Origin: Mycobacterium sp. E2733 | GTDB lineage: Bacteria; Actinomycetota; Actinomycetes; Mycobacteriales; Mycobacteriaceae | Length of the DNA: 64,000 nt | Reading direction: 5' to 3' | Assembly (NCBI RefSeq): GCF_001667585.1 | Contig: NZ_LZJZ01000111.1 | Location: forward strand, 1 to 64,000 | Shown here: piece after piece, positions 15,950 to 25,197 of the stretch | How positions within the stretch are numbered: position 1 is the stretch's first letter | Layout: every line of letters starts with the position of its first letter | The notes under the pieces: generated by a model | The model's database searches: none | What the model was told of the DNA's origin: nothing | The model's input: the letters and a program-made list of their open reading frames with translations, nothing else | Program-made: the position numbers and the translations under genes

Positions 15950-18900
15950 TCAATCTTGTTCGGCGCGAGCGGAACCCGGCAGGGTCCGCCGCACCGAACG
16001 GGTATGACCTTGTGCCCTTTCGGGATCGGTCGCCGGCTCGCCGCCGAGCCAGCGCCGCTGCACGCTGTGTGACGCGCGCAACATCAAATCGGGTGCGACC
16101 GCGGACAGGGAGCTGGCCGTCGCCGCGGCCAGCAGGCCCTGGCCCCAGGCGAGCGGGTCCAGCGGCGTGCAACCGAACACCTGACTGAGCCCCGGGGTGC
16201 TCACCACCACCGCGAGCGCGCCCAGCGAGCCGACCGACGTCAGCACCACCAGCGGCGCGTGCGAGTCGACCAGCGTTTGCGTGAGTTGCGCGCCGACCAG
16301 CGCGACCAGGGCGACCGTCGCCGCGCGGCGCGGCGGGCCGGTCACGCTGGCCATCGCCCAGCCGGCCGTCGCGGCAACAGTGGTGGCCGCGCCGCGGATC
16401 CCGATCGCCCGCCACATCGCCGCCTCGTCGCGGTCGACGTCGGCGGTGCCCGTCTGGGGGCTCACGGCCAACGCGGCGGCGGGCAGCGCGTCGGTCAGCA
16501 TGTTGACCAAGAGCATCTGGCGGGTGTTGAGCACCGAACGCCCGGTCAGCACGGTGGTGATCAGGGCGAAGCACACCTCACCGAGGTTGCCGCCCAACAG
16601 CATCGACACCGCCGACTGCACGCGCCGCCACAGCTGCTCGCCCTCGTCGAGCGCGTCGAGCAGCGCCTCGATCCGTTCATCGAGCAGCACCACGTCGGCC
16701 GCGGTGCGGGCCGCGTCGCTGCCCCGCGCCGCCACGCCGATGCCGACGCTGGCCGCCCTGATCGCGGCGGCGTCGTTGACGCCGTCGCCGACCATGGCCG
16801 TCACCAGCCCGGCCCGCTCGAGGGTCTGCACCACGTCGATCTTGTGTTCCGGCGTCATCCGCGCGAACACCACCCGCGACGCCGCCGCGGCGGCCCGTTG
16901 GTCGGCGGACAGCGCCTCCCAATCGTTGCCGGTGATCACCTGGTCGGCGGTGACGTCGATCCCCAACTCCTGTGCGATCACCGCCGCTGTCGCCGGGTGA
17001 TCGCCGGTGATCAACCGGACGCCGATGCCACGCTCGCCGAGTTCCTTCAGCACCGCGGGGGCCGCGGCCCTAGGGGTATCGGCCAGTCCAAGCAAACCGA
17101 TCGGGGTGAGGCCGGAGCCGCACAGGGCCTCGAGGTGGTCGGGATCCGTTGCGGCGGAAGCGGCTTCGCTCGCACTGAGTTGGCGCTCGCCCACCGCCAG
17201 GACCCGCAACCCGTTGGCCGCCATCTCGTCGACCAGCTCCGTCAAAGGGTGGTCGTCCTGCAGCAGCGCCGACGCCAGCACCTCGGGTGAGCCCTTGATG
17301 GTCAGGCGGGTGCCGACCAGCGCGGCGGCGAAGGGCCGGCCGGACTGGAACGGCAGGAAGGCGTCCCGGGTCAGCCGCTGCGGCCCGGAGCCGTCGCCCC
17401 GCAGGGCGGGATCGGCGGCGGCCCGGTGTATCGCATCGTCGGTGGCGTGGTCGACGCGGTGGGTGTGCCTGGCGTAGCTGGTGCTCAGCGCGGCGTCGAG
17501 CACCGCGCCCGGGGTGTAGCCCGTTATCGGGCGCACCGCTTTGACCTTCAGCCGGTTCTCGCTCAGCGTCCCGGTCTTGTCGAAGCACACCACGTTCAGC
17601 CGGGCCAAGGCTTCCACCGAGTGCGGGTTGCGGATCAGCACCGATTCGCCGGTGAGCCGGCGCGCGGCGGCCAGCTGGGCCAGCGTCGCCACCAGCGGCA
17701 GGCCCTCCGGGATGGCGGCGACGATCAGCGTGACCGCGCTGGACACCGCCTCGCGCAACCCGGTGCCCCGCGCCACGCTGAGCAGTCCGACCAGGCCCCC
17801 GCCGGCCACGCTGAACGGCAGGGCCCGGCGGGTGATGTGCCGCAACTGCCGCTGCAGCCCGATCTCCTGCATCTTCCGCGGGGCCATCGCCAACGCCCGG
17901 CGCATCTCCGACTGCGACCCCACGGCGGTGACCACGGCCACCGCGGTGCCCGCGACCACCGTCGTGCCGGCGTAGAGCATGCAGGTCCGCTCGGCCAGCG
18001 GGGCGCCCGGCGTGGGATCGGTCTGCTTGGCCACCGGCAGCGATTCGCCCGTCAGCGTCGACTCGTCGACCTCCACGTTCGAGGCGTGCAGCAGGCGGGC
18101 GTCCGCGGGCACCACCTCGTCGGCGTGGACTTCGATGATGTCGCCCAGCCGCAGCCGCTTGGTGGGTACCTTCTCGCGGCGGTGCGCGTCCAGTCGGCCC
18201 ACGCGCCGTCTCGCCGGCGGATCCTGCACGGCGAGTAGGCGATTCAGTGTGTTCTCGGCGTGCAGCTGTTGTTCGGCCGACAGGGCGGCGTTGACGAGCA
18301 GCACGCTGCCCACCAGCACCGCGTCCAGCGGCGAGCCGAGCAGCGCGCTCGCCGCCGCGCCGGTGGCAAGCAGCGGGGTGATCGGGTCCGCCAGGTCGCC
18401 GCGCATCTCGTCGGCGAAATCGCGGACGACCGCCCACGCCGCCACGCTCGCGTCGTGCAGCGCGCGAACCGGCGGCACCTGCTGCCACCAGGCGGCGGTC
18501 GCCTCCTCGCGGTCCTCCCCGGTCGGCCGGGGCAGCAGCCGCTGCACGTCGGCAACGGGCAACGCGTGCCAGTCGTGGCGGTTTTCGGGCTCCGGCAGCG
18601 GATCGCGCAGCGTCTTCACGGCCGCCCGGTACCCGAACCACAGGCTGGCGGCCATGCCGACGTTGACCGATGCCGAACTGCGCCCGGGCACACCGGGAAT
18701 CAGCATCAACGCGCCGAGCGCCGAAGCCGACGCCGACAACCGGACGGCGTTGTCGGTGGCGGCGCGCGCGGCGGGCAGCGCGTGCAACACCCGCCAGGCG
18801 CCGGTCAGGTCGTTCGCGATCACGTCGGCGGCCCAGGGCGGGGAATGTCCGGGCCGCAGCAGGCCGATCGTCACATCGGACCGGTGCGCGGCCCGCATGT

Positions 18901-20419
18901 CCGACGTGGTCAACAGCGCCACGGTGTTCCCGGCGGCCTTGAGTTCCGCGACGGCCGCCGCCACCGCGTGGTCGATCGACCCCTGCGCCGGATAGAGCTG
19001 GTCGAAACCCTGTGCCAGGGAACGTAATCCGTCGTCGTCGAGGGAGTAGACGCGCGGCTGCGCCCGCCGCGCCTCGGTCAGCACCGCGGCGGCGAACGGA
19101 TCGCGGACGAAGCTGATGAGCGCCTCGCCGACGTCGCCCGCCCCGGGGATGTCGGCCAGCGGGTGCCATCCCGGCTGCAGACCGTGGCTGTCGAGCGCGG
19201 CCCGAACCGCTTCCCAGGCGTGGGCACGTGCCGAATTCTCCACTCCGAGTACACGACTGACCGTCAATTCGTCGGTGTACAGCGCGCGGGGGTCGACCAT
19301 GATCGCGTCGATCCGGTCGAGTGCCCGCAGCACACGGGGGCGCACTACCAGCGCGTCGTGGCGGGCAGTGAGGCCGCGGTTCATCGTGCAGCCGAACGCT
19401 TCCCGCACGGTGCGCAACGGTTTGGGGATGGCGGCCAGCGCGGCGGCGCCGGCCGCGTCGGGGTTGCGCGTGAGCAGGCCGACCGCCGCGGCGGCGCCGA
19501 TGCCCGCCATGCCGATGCGGTTGGCGTAGCGTTCCGCCGGCCCGTCCGGTGGAGCGGGGTCGGCGATCGGCGCCGCGCCCGCATCGTCGGGCACCGGCCG
19601 GCCGGCCAACCCGGGCTCGTGCCGAGACCACGCCAGCCTGCCGTTCCACGCCTCGGCCGCCAGCATGGTGCGGGTGGCGGCCTCGGCGGCCGCCGCCGTC
19701 GGCGACAGCGTCAGGGCGGCGGTGGTGGCGTTGACGATGCCGAACAACACATCGGTGCCCTCCGGCCCGAGGCGTCGCTCCAACTCTCGGCGCAGCCGCG
19801 GCAGGTGGTCGGCCACCGTCGGCGGCACGGCCACCAAGTCCGGCAGTCGGGGCAGCCGCAGCAGGCTGCCGGTCAATGAAAGACCAAGACCCACAGAGGC
19901 GGCCGTGGCCGAGACCATCCGGCCCATCAACAGCGCGTCGTCGCCCGGCAGGCTGGCCGGCGGGTGCCTGCCCGCGCGCGGTCGTTCGGCGCCGGCGACG
20001 GTTCGGCACAGCTCCGCGGCCGACGGTCCGCCGTCAGCCACGGTGACCACCACCCGCGCGAGAGTGCGGTTGAGGTAGGCCTGCCGCACGCCGGGCGTCG
20101 CGCGGACGGCCGCCAGGACGTCGCTCGCAATCGCGGCGGCGTGTGCACCGTCGAGCCCCCGCACCTCGATCCAGTGCCGCGCACCGTTACTGCTGGTGCG
20201 CCGAGCCGGTGGGCCGCCCACCGCCTCCAGCACCGCGCCCGCGGCCGCGCGGGTCAGCGCCGGAACGTCCGGCGAGGCTCGCACCAGGGACCTGCCCACG
20301 CTCATCGCGACAGTGCCGCCCAACAGGGCGGTGCCGGCGGCGATCTCGGTGCCCATCGCGGCGACACGCACCGGCGCCAACAGCATGCCCAGGCCGGGCA
20401 GGCCGCGTCGTGTGCTCAC
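15950..20419 (-). CDS. Large CtpH/CtpI-type cation-transporting P-type ATPase
   Basis: A 1489-aa ATPase. A long N-terminal region of about 650 residues, with hydrophobic segments and a degenerate HMA-like fold (WIEVRGLDGAHAAAI), precedes a complete P2-like core: LTGESLPV, AAIPEGLPL in TM4, FDKTGTLSENR, KGSPEVL, ITGDHPATA, MVGDGVNDAAAI and the C-terminal TM bundle. All catalytic residues are intact. M. tuberculosis CtpH (about 1539 aa) and CtpI (about 1632 aa) share this oversized layout; I cannot decide between them. The open frame extends to 22189, but the start is set at GTG 20419 (STRRGLPG), preceded by GGGAGA. First gene of the operon with the DUF5994-like protein and the dead ATPase. The ion transported is unknown. 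Confidence 0.88.
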   Translation of the reverse strand: MSTRRGLPGLGMLLAPVRVAAMGTEIAAGTALLGGTVAMSVGRSLVRASPDVPALTRAAAGAVLEAVGGPPARRTSSNGARHWIEVRGLDGAHAAAIASDVLAAVRATPGVRQAYLNRTLARVVVTVADGGPSAAELCRTVAGAERPRAGRHPPASLPGDDALLMGRMVSATAASVGLGLSLTGSLLRLPRLPDLVAVPPTVADHLPRLRRELERRLGPEGTDVLFGIVNATTAALTLSPTAAAAEAATRTMLAAEAWNGRLAWSRHEPGLAGRPVPDDAGAAPIADPAPPDGPAERYANRIGMAGIGAAAAVGLLTRNPDAAGAAALAAIPKPLRTVREAFGCTMNRGLTARHDALVVRPRVLRALDRIDAIMVDPRALYTDELTVSRVLGVENSARAHAWEAVRAALDSHGLQPGWHPLADIPGAGDVGEALISFVRDPFAAAVLTEARRAQPRVYSLDDDGLRSLAQGFDQLYPAQGSIDHAVAAAVAELKAAGNTVALLTTSDMRAAHRSDVTIGLLRPGHSPPWAADVIANDLTGAWRVLHALPAARAATDNAVRLSASASALGALMLIPGVPGRSSASVNVGMAASLWFGYRAAVKTLRDPLPEPENRHDWHALPVADVQRLLPRPTGEDREEATAAWWQQVPPVRALHDASVAAWAVVRDFADEMRGDLADPITPLLATGAAASALLGSPLDAVLVGSVLLVNAALSAEQQLHAENTLNRLLAVQDPPARRRVGRLDAHRREKVPTKRLRLGDIIEVHADEVVPADARLLHASNVEVDESTLTGESLPVAKQTDPTPGAPLAERTCMLYAGTTVVAGTAVAVVTAVGSQSEMRRALAMAPRKMQEIGLQRQLRHITRRALPFSVAGGGLVGLLSVARGTGLREAVSSAVTLIVAAIPEGLPLVATLAQLAAARRLTGESVLIRNPHSVEALARLNVVCFDKTGTLSENRLKVKAVRPITGYTPGAVLDAALSTSYARHTHRVDHATDDAIHRAAADPALRGDGSGPQRLTRDAFLPFQSGRPFAAALVGTRLTIKGSPEVLASALLQDDHPLTELVDEMAANGLRVLAVGERQLSASEAASAATDPDHLEALCGSGLTPIGLLGLADTPRAAAPAVLKELGERGIGVRLITGDHPATAAVIAQELGIDVTADQVITGNDWEALSADQRAAAAASRVVFARMTPEHKIDVVQTLERAGLVTAMVGDGVNDAAAIRAASVGIGVAARGSDAARTAADVVLLDERIEALLDALDEGEQLWRRVQSAVSMLLGGNLGEVCFALITTVLTGRSVLNTRQMLLVNMLTDALPAAALAVSPQTGTADVDRDEAAMWRAIGIRGAATTVAATAGWAMASVTGPPRRAATVALVALVGAQLTQTLVDSHAPLVVLTSVGSLGALAVVVSTPGLSQVFGCTPLDPLAWGQGLLAAATASSLSAVAPDLMLRASHSVQRRWLGGEPATDPERAQGHTRSVRRTLPGSARAEQD

Positions 20420-20525
20420 CGTGCTCTCCCGGCTCAGCTGGTCGTCCGAGTGTCCTCGGCATGGTAATAGCGGCAGATTAACGCGCGGTGGCGCGTGGGG
20501 CAGGAGTCGTTCAGGCCCTTTTCGG

Positions 20526-20540
20526 GTGGCTTTCGTCCCT
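20526..20540. promoter_or_regulatory. Candidate DosR-like site between ctpH/I-like and phoU
   Basis: GTGGCTTTCGTCCCT matches the 15-bp DosR pattern GGGACTTNNGNCCCT at 10 of 12 specified positions. It lies 36 bp before the phoU start and 107 bp before the divergent large ATPase. Against the 20-bp consensus it scores only about 12 of 20, so it is a weak call. Confidence 0.25.
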
Positions 20541-20575
20541 TGTGAAACTGGCTCCCATTGGGCCACCGTTGCGCT

Positions 20576-21241
20576 ATGCGAACCGCCTACCACCACCAGC
20601 TGGCCGAGTTGACCGCCCAGCTCGGCGAAATGTGCGGCCTGGCCAACGAAGCCATGCGGCGGGCTACCGAGGCCCTGCTGGACGCCGACCTTGGGGCCGC
20701 CGAACGGGCCATCGGCGACCACGAGCGCATGCTGGTGATGCGGGCGCGAGCGGAACGGGAGGCATTCGCCTTGCTGGCGCTGCAACAACCGGTTGCCGGT
20801 GACTTGCGGGCGATTTTCAGCGCCATCCAGCTCATCGCCGACATCGACCGAATGGGCGCGTTGGCCGTGCACGTCGCCAAGATCGCCCGGCGGGAGCACC
20901 CGGATCGGGCGCTGCCCGGCGAGGTCCGCGCGTGTTTCGCCGACATGGCCGAGGTGGCAATCGGCCTGGGCGACAGCGCAAAACAGGTGCTGATTTCCCA
21001 CGACCCGCAGCAGGCCGCCCAGCTTCGCGAACAAGACGACGCGATGGACGAGCTCTACCGGCAGTTGTTCAGCCTGTTGCTGGATCATGAATGGGAGGAG
21101 AACATTCCCCTCGCCGTCGACGCGGCGCTGCTGGGCCGCTTCTACGAGCGCTTTGCCGATCATGCCGTGGAAGTCGGGCGCCGGGTCGTCTTCATGGTCA
21201 GCGGCGACCTGCCCGCGGAAGACGAGATATCCACCTACTGA
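20576..21241 (+). CDS. phoU: PhoU/PhoY phosphate-signalling protein
   Basis: A 221-aa PhoU: two three-helix PhoU repeats with the metal-binding motifs RxxxxIxDHERML and ExxERFADHAVEVGRR. The length equals that of M. tuberculosis PhoY1 (Rv3301c, 221 aa), and the later synteny (lpqC, nei2, lhr) fits phoY1. PhoU proteins link the Pst transporter to the SenX3-RegX3 two-component system and hold the Pho response off when phosphate is plentiful. Start ATG 20576 is chosen over the longer frame because the family starts with MRTAYHxQL. It is followed by corA and an MgtA-like gene on the same strand. Confidence 0.93.
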   Translation: MRTAYHHQLAELTAQLGEMCGLANEAMRRATEALLDADLGAAERAIGDHERMLVMRARAEREAFALLALQQPVAGDLRAIFSAIQLIADIDRMGALAVHVAKIARREHPDRALPGEVRACFADMAEVAIGLGDSAKQVLISHDPQQAAQLREQDDAMDELYRQLFSLLLDHEWEENIPLAVDAALLGRFYERFADHAVEVGRRVVFMVSGDLPAEDEISTY

Positions 21242-21277
21242 GAGGCGCCGGGCGGGCTGGGCTGAGAGGATGGCCTC

Positions 21278-22276
21278 GTGCAGGTCGCGCCCCACATCCA
21301 AGGACGCCTGTGGCGCCACGGAAAGCCGCAGGACGACTTCAAGTTCGATCAGATCTCCGATTACCTCCGCGAGCCCGACGCCCTGGTCTGGGTGGATCTG
21401 TGCGAGCCGGACCACGATGCGTTTTGCGCGCTGGCGGACGAACTCGGCCTCAACAGGTGGGCCGTCGAAGACGCCGTGGCGGCATCCGAACGTGTCAAGG
21501 CCACCGCGTACGAGACCCACACTTTCTGCACCCTGTATGCCGTCCACGTCGCGGACGACGCCGGCGACGAGCCGCAGCGGATGCTGTCCATGCAGCGGAT
21601 CTCGGCCTTCGTCCTTCCCCGCGGTTTGATCACCGTGCGACTGACGCCCGACTTCGACGTCGCCGCCGTCACGCGGCGCTGGGACGAGATCGGCGCCCTG
21701 CAGTACGGCGTAGGCGCCCTGGTGCACGGGTTGCTCGATGTCGTGGTGGACAGTCACTTCGCGGCGGTGGAGGCCCTGGACGACTGCATCGAAGCCATCG
21801 AAGACGAGCTGTTCGATGGCAGCCCGCGCCAACCGAGCTTTCAGCGCAGGACCTTTCAGATGAGACGCGACCTGGTCGCCCTTCGGCGGGTGGCGCTCCC
21901 GATGCGGGAGGTCGTCAACTCGATTCAGCACCACCGCCACGAGGTGGGCACCGCACCCGAACTGGACCCGCTGTACGCCGACCTGTACGACCACGTGCTC
22001 CGCGTGTCGGAATGGACGGAGTCGTTGCGCGACATGGTCACAACCATTTTCGAGACCAACCTGTCGCTGCAAGACGCCCGGCTGAACACCATCATGAAGA
22101 AGCTGACCGGATGGGCGGCCATCATCGCCGTCCCCACCGCGATCACGGGCTTCTACGGCCAGAACGTGCCCTACCCGGGCTTCGGCCACCTCGCCGGCTT
22201 CCTCGCCAGCACCACCTTGATCTTGGTCCTGATGGCGCTCATCTACGTGATGTTCAAACGTCGCGACTGGCTATGA
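21278..22276 (+). CDS. corA: CorA family Mg2+/Co2+ transporter with GQN signature
   Basis: A 332-aa CorA protein: a large N-terminal cytosolic domain, a long stalk helix, and two C-terminal TM helices (about 270-325). The selectivity loop reads FYGQNVPYPGF, so the canonical GMN is GQN. The GTG start at 21278 follows GAGAGGA. It lies 36 bp after phoU, and its stop overlaps the start of the MgtA-like gene (ATGA), so phoU-corA-mgtA probably form one operon tying Mg2+ uptake to phosphate signalling. Confidence 0.9.
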   Translation: MQVAPHIQGRLWRHGKPQDDFKFDQISDYLREPDALVWVDLCEPDHDAFCALADELGLNRWAVEDAVAASERVKATAYETHTFCTLYAVHVADDAGDEPQRMLSMQRISAFVLPRGLITVRLTPDFDVAAVTRRWDEIGALQYGVGALVHGLLDVVVDSHFAAVEALDDCIEAIEDELFDGSPRQPSFQRRTFQMRRDLVALRRVALPMREVVNSIQHHRHEVGTAPELDPLYADLYDHVLRVSEWTESLRDMVTTIFETNLSLQDARLNTIMKKLTGWAAIIAVPTAITGFYGQNVPYPGFGHLAGFLASTTLILVLMALIYVMFKRRDWL

Positions 22277-24900
22277 TCACCGACCCGCGACAGGAGACCG
22301 CCGCCCCGACCACCACGCTGGTCGCGGCCGCCCCCGTCGACGACGTGCTGCGCCGGCTGGACAGCTCGACCGCCGGGCTGTCCAGCGCGGAGGCCGCCGC
22401 CCGGCTGACGCGCCACGGACCGAACGCGGTGCGCACCCACCACGTCAATGTCCTTGCGGTGCTGGGTCGTCAGCTGCGCAACGCGGTGCTCATCTTGCTG
22501 GCCGGCACCGCGATCGTCTCGTACTTCCTGGGCGACAGCATGCAGGCGGTCATCATCGGCATCATCCTCGCGGCCAGCGTCGGCCTGGGCTTCATCAACG
22601 AATACCGCGCCGAGCGGGCCGCCGCCGACCTGCATGCCAGCGTGCACCATAACGCCGTCGTGCGCCGCGACGGGAAGTTCGTCGCGCTCGCCGTCACCGC
22701 GCTCGTCCCGGGCGACGTGATCCGGCTGTCGCTGGGGGAGGCGGTGCCGGCCGATGTGCGGCTGATCGATGTCAGCGGTCTGGAATGCAACGAGAGCATC
22801 CTGACCGGGGAATCGACCGGATCGGAGAAATCACCGGAACCGGTGCCTCCCGGAACCGACGTGGCCGACGCGACCGACCTGGCCTTCATGGGCACCATCG
22901 TCAGCGCCGGCGAGGGCACCGGAGTGGTGTACGCCACCGGGAAAGACGCCGAATTCGGGCGAATAGCAGCCGGATTGGACGAACGCCAGCCCGAAACCGG
23001 CTTCCAGGTCGGGCTGCGCCGGTTCTCGTACCTGCTGCTGCAAGTGGCCGTCGCGCTGATGGTGATCATCTTGATCAGCAACCTGCTGCTGGCGAAGCCG
23101 ATCATCGACTCCGTGCTGTTCTCGCTCGCGATCGCGGTCGGGATCACGCCGCAGCTGCTGCCCGCCGTCGTCAGCACCGGGCTGGCGACCGGATCGCGGC
23201 AGCTGGCCAAGGCGAAGGTGCTCGTGAAGCGGCTGGTGTGCATCGAAGACCTCGGCGACGTCGACATCCTGATCACCGACAAGACCGGGACCCTGACGGA
23301 AGGCCGGATCCGGCTGGTCGACTCGGTCGATCCCACCGGCGCGCACAGCGATCCGGTCCGCCGGCTGGGGCTGCTGGCCACCGATGTGGACCCGGAAACC
23401 GGTGGTGCCAGCGCGAATTCGCTCGACGCCGCCCTCTGGGAGTCTCCGCGGGCGCACCAATTGGTGGCCGGTGCCGCGCACCGGGTTGCGATGCTGCCGT
23501 TCGATCATCAACGCCGCGCAACGTCGGCACTGGTCGACGACGACGGCGATCGGGTGCTGGTGGTCAAGGGGGCGCCCGAGCAGGTGCTGGCCCAATGCCG
23601 GACCGTCGCGCCCGAGACGGAGGAAACCCTTGCGGCCTTGTTCGCCGCCGGTCGCCGGGTGGTCGCCGTGGCCGCCAAAGCGGCACCGGCGCTCACGGCG
23701 CTCACCAGGGCGGACGAATGCGACTTATCGCTCGCGGGCTTCCTGGTCTTCGCCGACGAACCCAAATCGGCTGCGCGGCAATCGCTGTCGGAGCTGGCCG
23801 ATCTGGGCATCGAGCTGAAGATCGCCACCGGCGACAATCCGCAGGTCGCCGAAAAGGTATGTGGCGAACTGGGTCTGGCATCCAAAGGCACCATCACAGG
23901 CACACAACTGGACGCGTTGGACGACGACGCGTTCGCCGACATCGCGCAAAGGCGCACCATCTTCGCGCGCATCTCGCCCGAGCAGAAGGCTCGGCTGATC
24001 GTTGCGCTGCGACGCGAGGGGCGATCGGTCGGCTTCCTGGGCGACGGTGTCAACGACGCGCTGGCCCTGCACGCCGCCGATGTGGGGATCTCGGTCGACA
24101 GCGCCACCGACGTGGCCAAGGACGCGGCCGACGTGGTGCTGCTGGAAAAAGACCTCAGTGTGCTGGCCACCGGCGTGGCCGAGGGCCGCCGCATCTTCGC
24201 CAACACCATCAAGTACGTGCTGATGGGCACCTCGAGCAATTTCGGGAACATGTTCAGCGCCGCGGCAGCGTCGGCACTGTTGCCGTTCCTGCCGATGCTG
24301 CCCAGCCAGATCCTGCTCAACAACCTGCTTTACGACACCTCGCAGCTGGCGATCCCGACCGACCGGGTCGACGCGGCGCAGCTGCACGCGCCGTCGCATT
24401 GGAACGTCGCGTTCATCCGCCGCTTCATGCTGATCTTCGGGCCGATCAGTTCGCTGTTCGACTTCCTGACGTTCGGCTTGATGCTGGGCGTGCTGCACGC
24501 CGGGGCCATCGAGTTCCGGACCGGCTGGTTCGTGGAATCGCTCGCGACGCAGACGCTGATCATCTTCGTCATCCGCACCCGCATGGTGCCGTTCTTTCGC
24601 AGCCGGCCCAGCGCCTTGCTGGCCGTCACCAGCCTCACCGTGGTCGCCGTCGGCGCCGGGCTGACGATCTCACCGCTGGCGCGCACGCTGGGGTTCACGC
24701 CGCTGCCGTGGCAGTTCTTCGCCGCACTGGGCACCTTCGTCGTCTGCTACCTGGTCTTGGTGGAGCTGGGCAAGCTGCTCTTCTACAGCGAGCCGATACA
24801 CCTCGCCGGGCAGCCGCACCGCACCCGCGGGAGCGCGTATCGCATCCGGCGACGGGCCGCGCGCTACCACCATTACGTCGAGCGGCGGACGCGAAAGTGA
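22273..24900 (+). CDS. MgtA-like P3B magnesium-importing ATPase
   Basis: An 875-aa P-type ATPase of the MgtA/MgtB type. It shows the N-terminal cation-ATPase domain, ILTGESTGSEKS in the actuator, the diagnostic TM4 region VGITPQLLPAVVSTGLATG, VKRLVCIEDLGDVDILITDKTGTLTEG (motif read in two parts), KGAPEQVL, FLGDGVNDALALHAADVGISVD, and ten predicted TM helices. All catalytic residues are intact. Start ATG 22273 overlaps the corA stop. Expected to import Mg2+ into the cytosol, complementing CorA. No MgtC/MgtL-like leader is seen. Confidence 0.9.
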   Translation: MITDPRQETAAPTTTLVAAAPVDDVLRRLDSSTAGLSSAEAAARLTRHGPNAVRTHHVNVLAVLGRQLRNAVLILLAGTAIVSYFLGDSMQAVIIGIILAASVGLGFINEYRAERAAADLHASVHHNAVVRRDGKFVALAVTALVPGDVIRLSLGEAVPADVRLIDVSGLECNESILTGESTGSEKSPEPVPPGTDVADATDLAFMGTIVSAGEGTGVVYATGKDAEFGRIAAGLDERQPETGFQVGLRRFSYLLLQVAVALMVIILISNLLLAKPIIDSVLFSLAIAVGITPQLLPAVVSTGLATGSRQLAKAKVLVKRLVCIEDLGDVDILITDKTGTLTEGRIRLVDSVDPTGAHSDPVRRLGLLATDVDPETGGASANSLDAALWESPRAHQLVAGAAHRVAMLPFDHQRRATSALVDDDGDRVLVVKGAPEQVLAQCRTVAPETEETLAALFAAGRRVVAVAAKAAPALTALTRADECDLSLAGFLVFADEPKSAARQSLSELADLGIELKIATGDNPQVAEKVCGELGLASKGTITGTQLDALDDDAFADIAQRRTIFARISPEQKARLIVALRREGRSVGFLGDGVNDALALHAADVGISVDSATDVAKDAADVVLLEKDLSVLATGVAEGRRIFANTIKYVLMGTSSNFGNMFSAAAASALLPFLPMLPSQILLNNLLYDTSQLAIPTDRVDAAQLHAPSHWNVAFIRRFMLIFGPISSLFDFLTFGLMLGVLHAGAIEFRTGWFVESLATQTLIIFVIRTRMVPFFRSRPSALLAVTSLTVVAVGAGLTISPLARTLGFTPLPWQFFAALGTFVVCYLVLVELGKLLFYSEPIHLAGQPHRTRGSAYRIRRRAARYHHYVERRTRK

Positions 24901-24903
24901 TTG

Positions 24904-25116
24904 TCAGTGCTCGACCCGGACGGCCGGCAGATCCGAAAGGCCTTGCTGGATTCCGCGTTCGACGTTGTCCGTAAGTGTAGTGCTGCCCGCCGGAGCCGTC
25001 TCCTGGCAACTGCAGCTGAGGGTGCTGAACGGGCTTGGGTCGGCGTTGGCCGATGCTGCCATCCAACCAGCAGCGCCGAGAATGAGTGCAACGCCGACCA
25101 AAAGTTTAGGAATCAT
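24904..25116 (-). CDS. Small secreted CSC-motif protein, copy 2
   Basis: A 70-aa secreted protein, paralogous to the one at 10518-10736. Signal peptide MIPKLLVGVALILGAAG through ANA, then DPSPFSTLSCSC, a Pro/Thr-rich linker and TDNVERGIQQGLSDLPAVR. The start is set at ATG 25116, aligned with the paralog; the longer frame up to 25173 would disrupt the signal peptide. It lies 81 bp after a DUF732 gene and only 3 bp beyond the stop of the convergent MgtA-like gene. Function unknown. Confidence 0.65.
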   Translation of the reverse strand: MIPKLLVGVALILGAAGWMAASANADPSPFSTLSCSCQETAPAGSTTLTDNVERGIQQGLSDLPAVRVEH

Positions 25117-25197
25117 TTGGCCTTCGAGTTCTCGAGATAGGTGCAGCGCCAATTTTACCGGCGCGCTTGTCACGAGCCTGTCAACTGCCGGTAAATT

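Noticed and set aside
20420..22189. A 590-codon upstream extension of the large ATPase frame
   Set aside because: It runs antisense through phoU and corA, has no homology I can recognise, and a good GTG start with GGGAGA lies at 20419.
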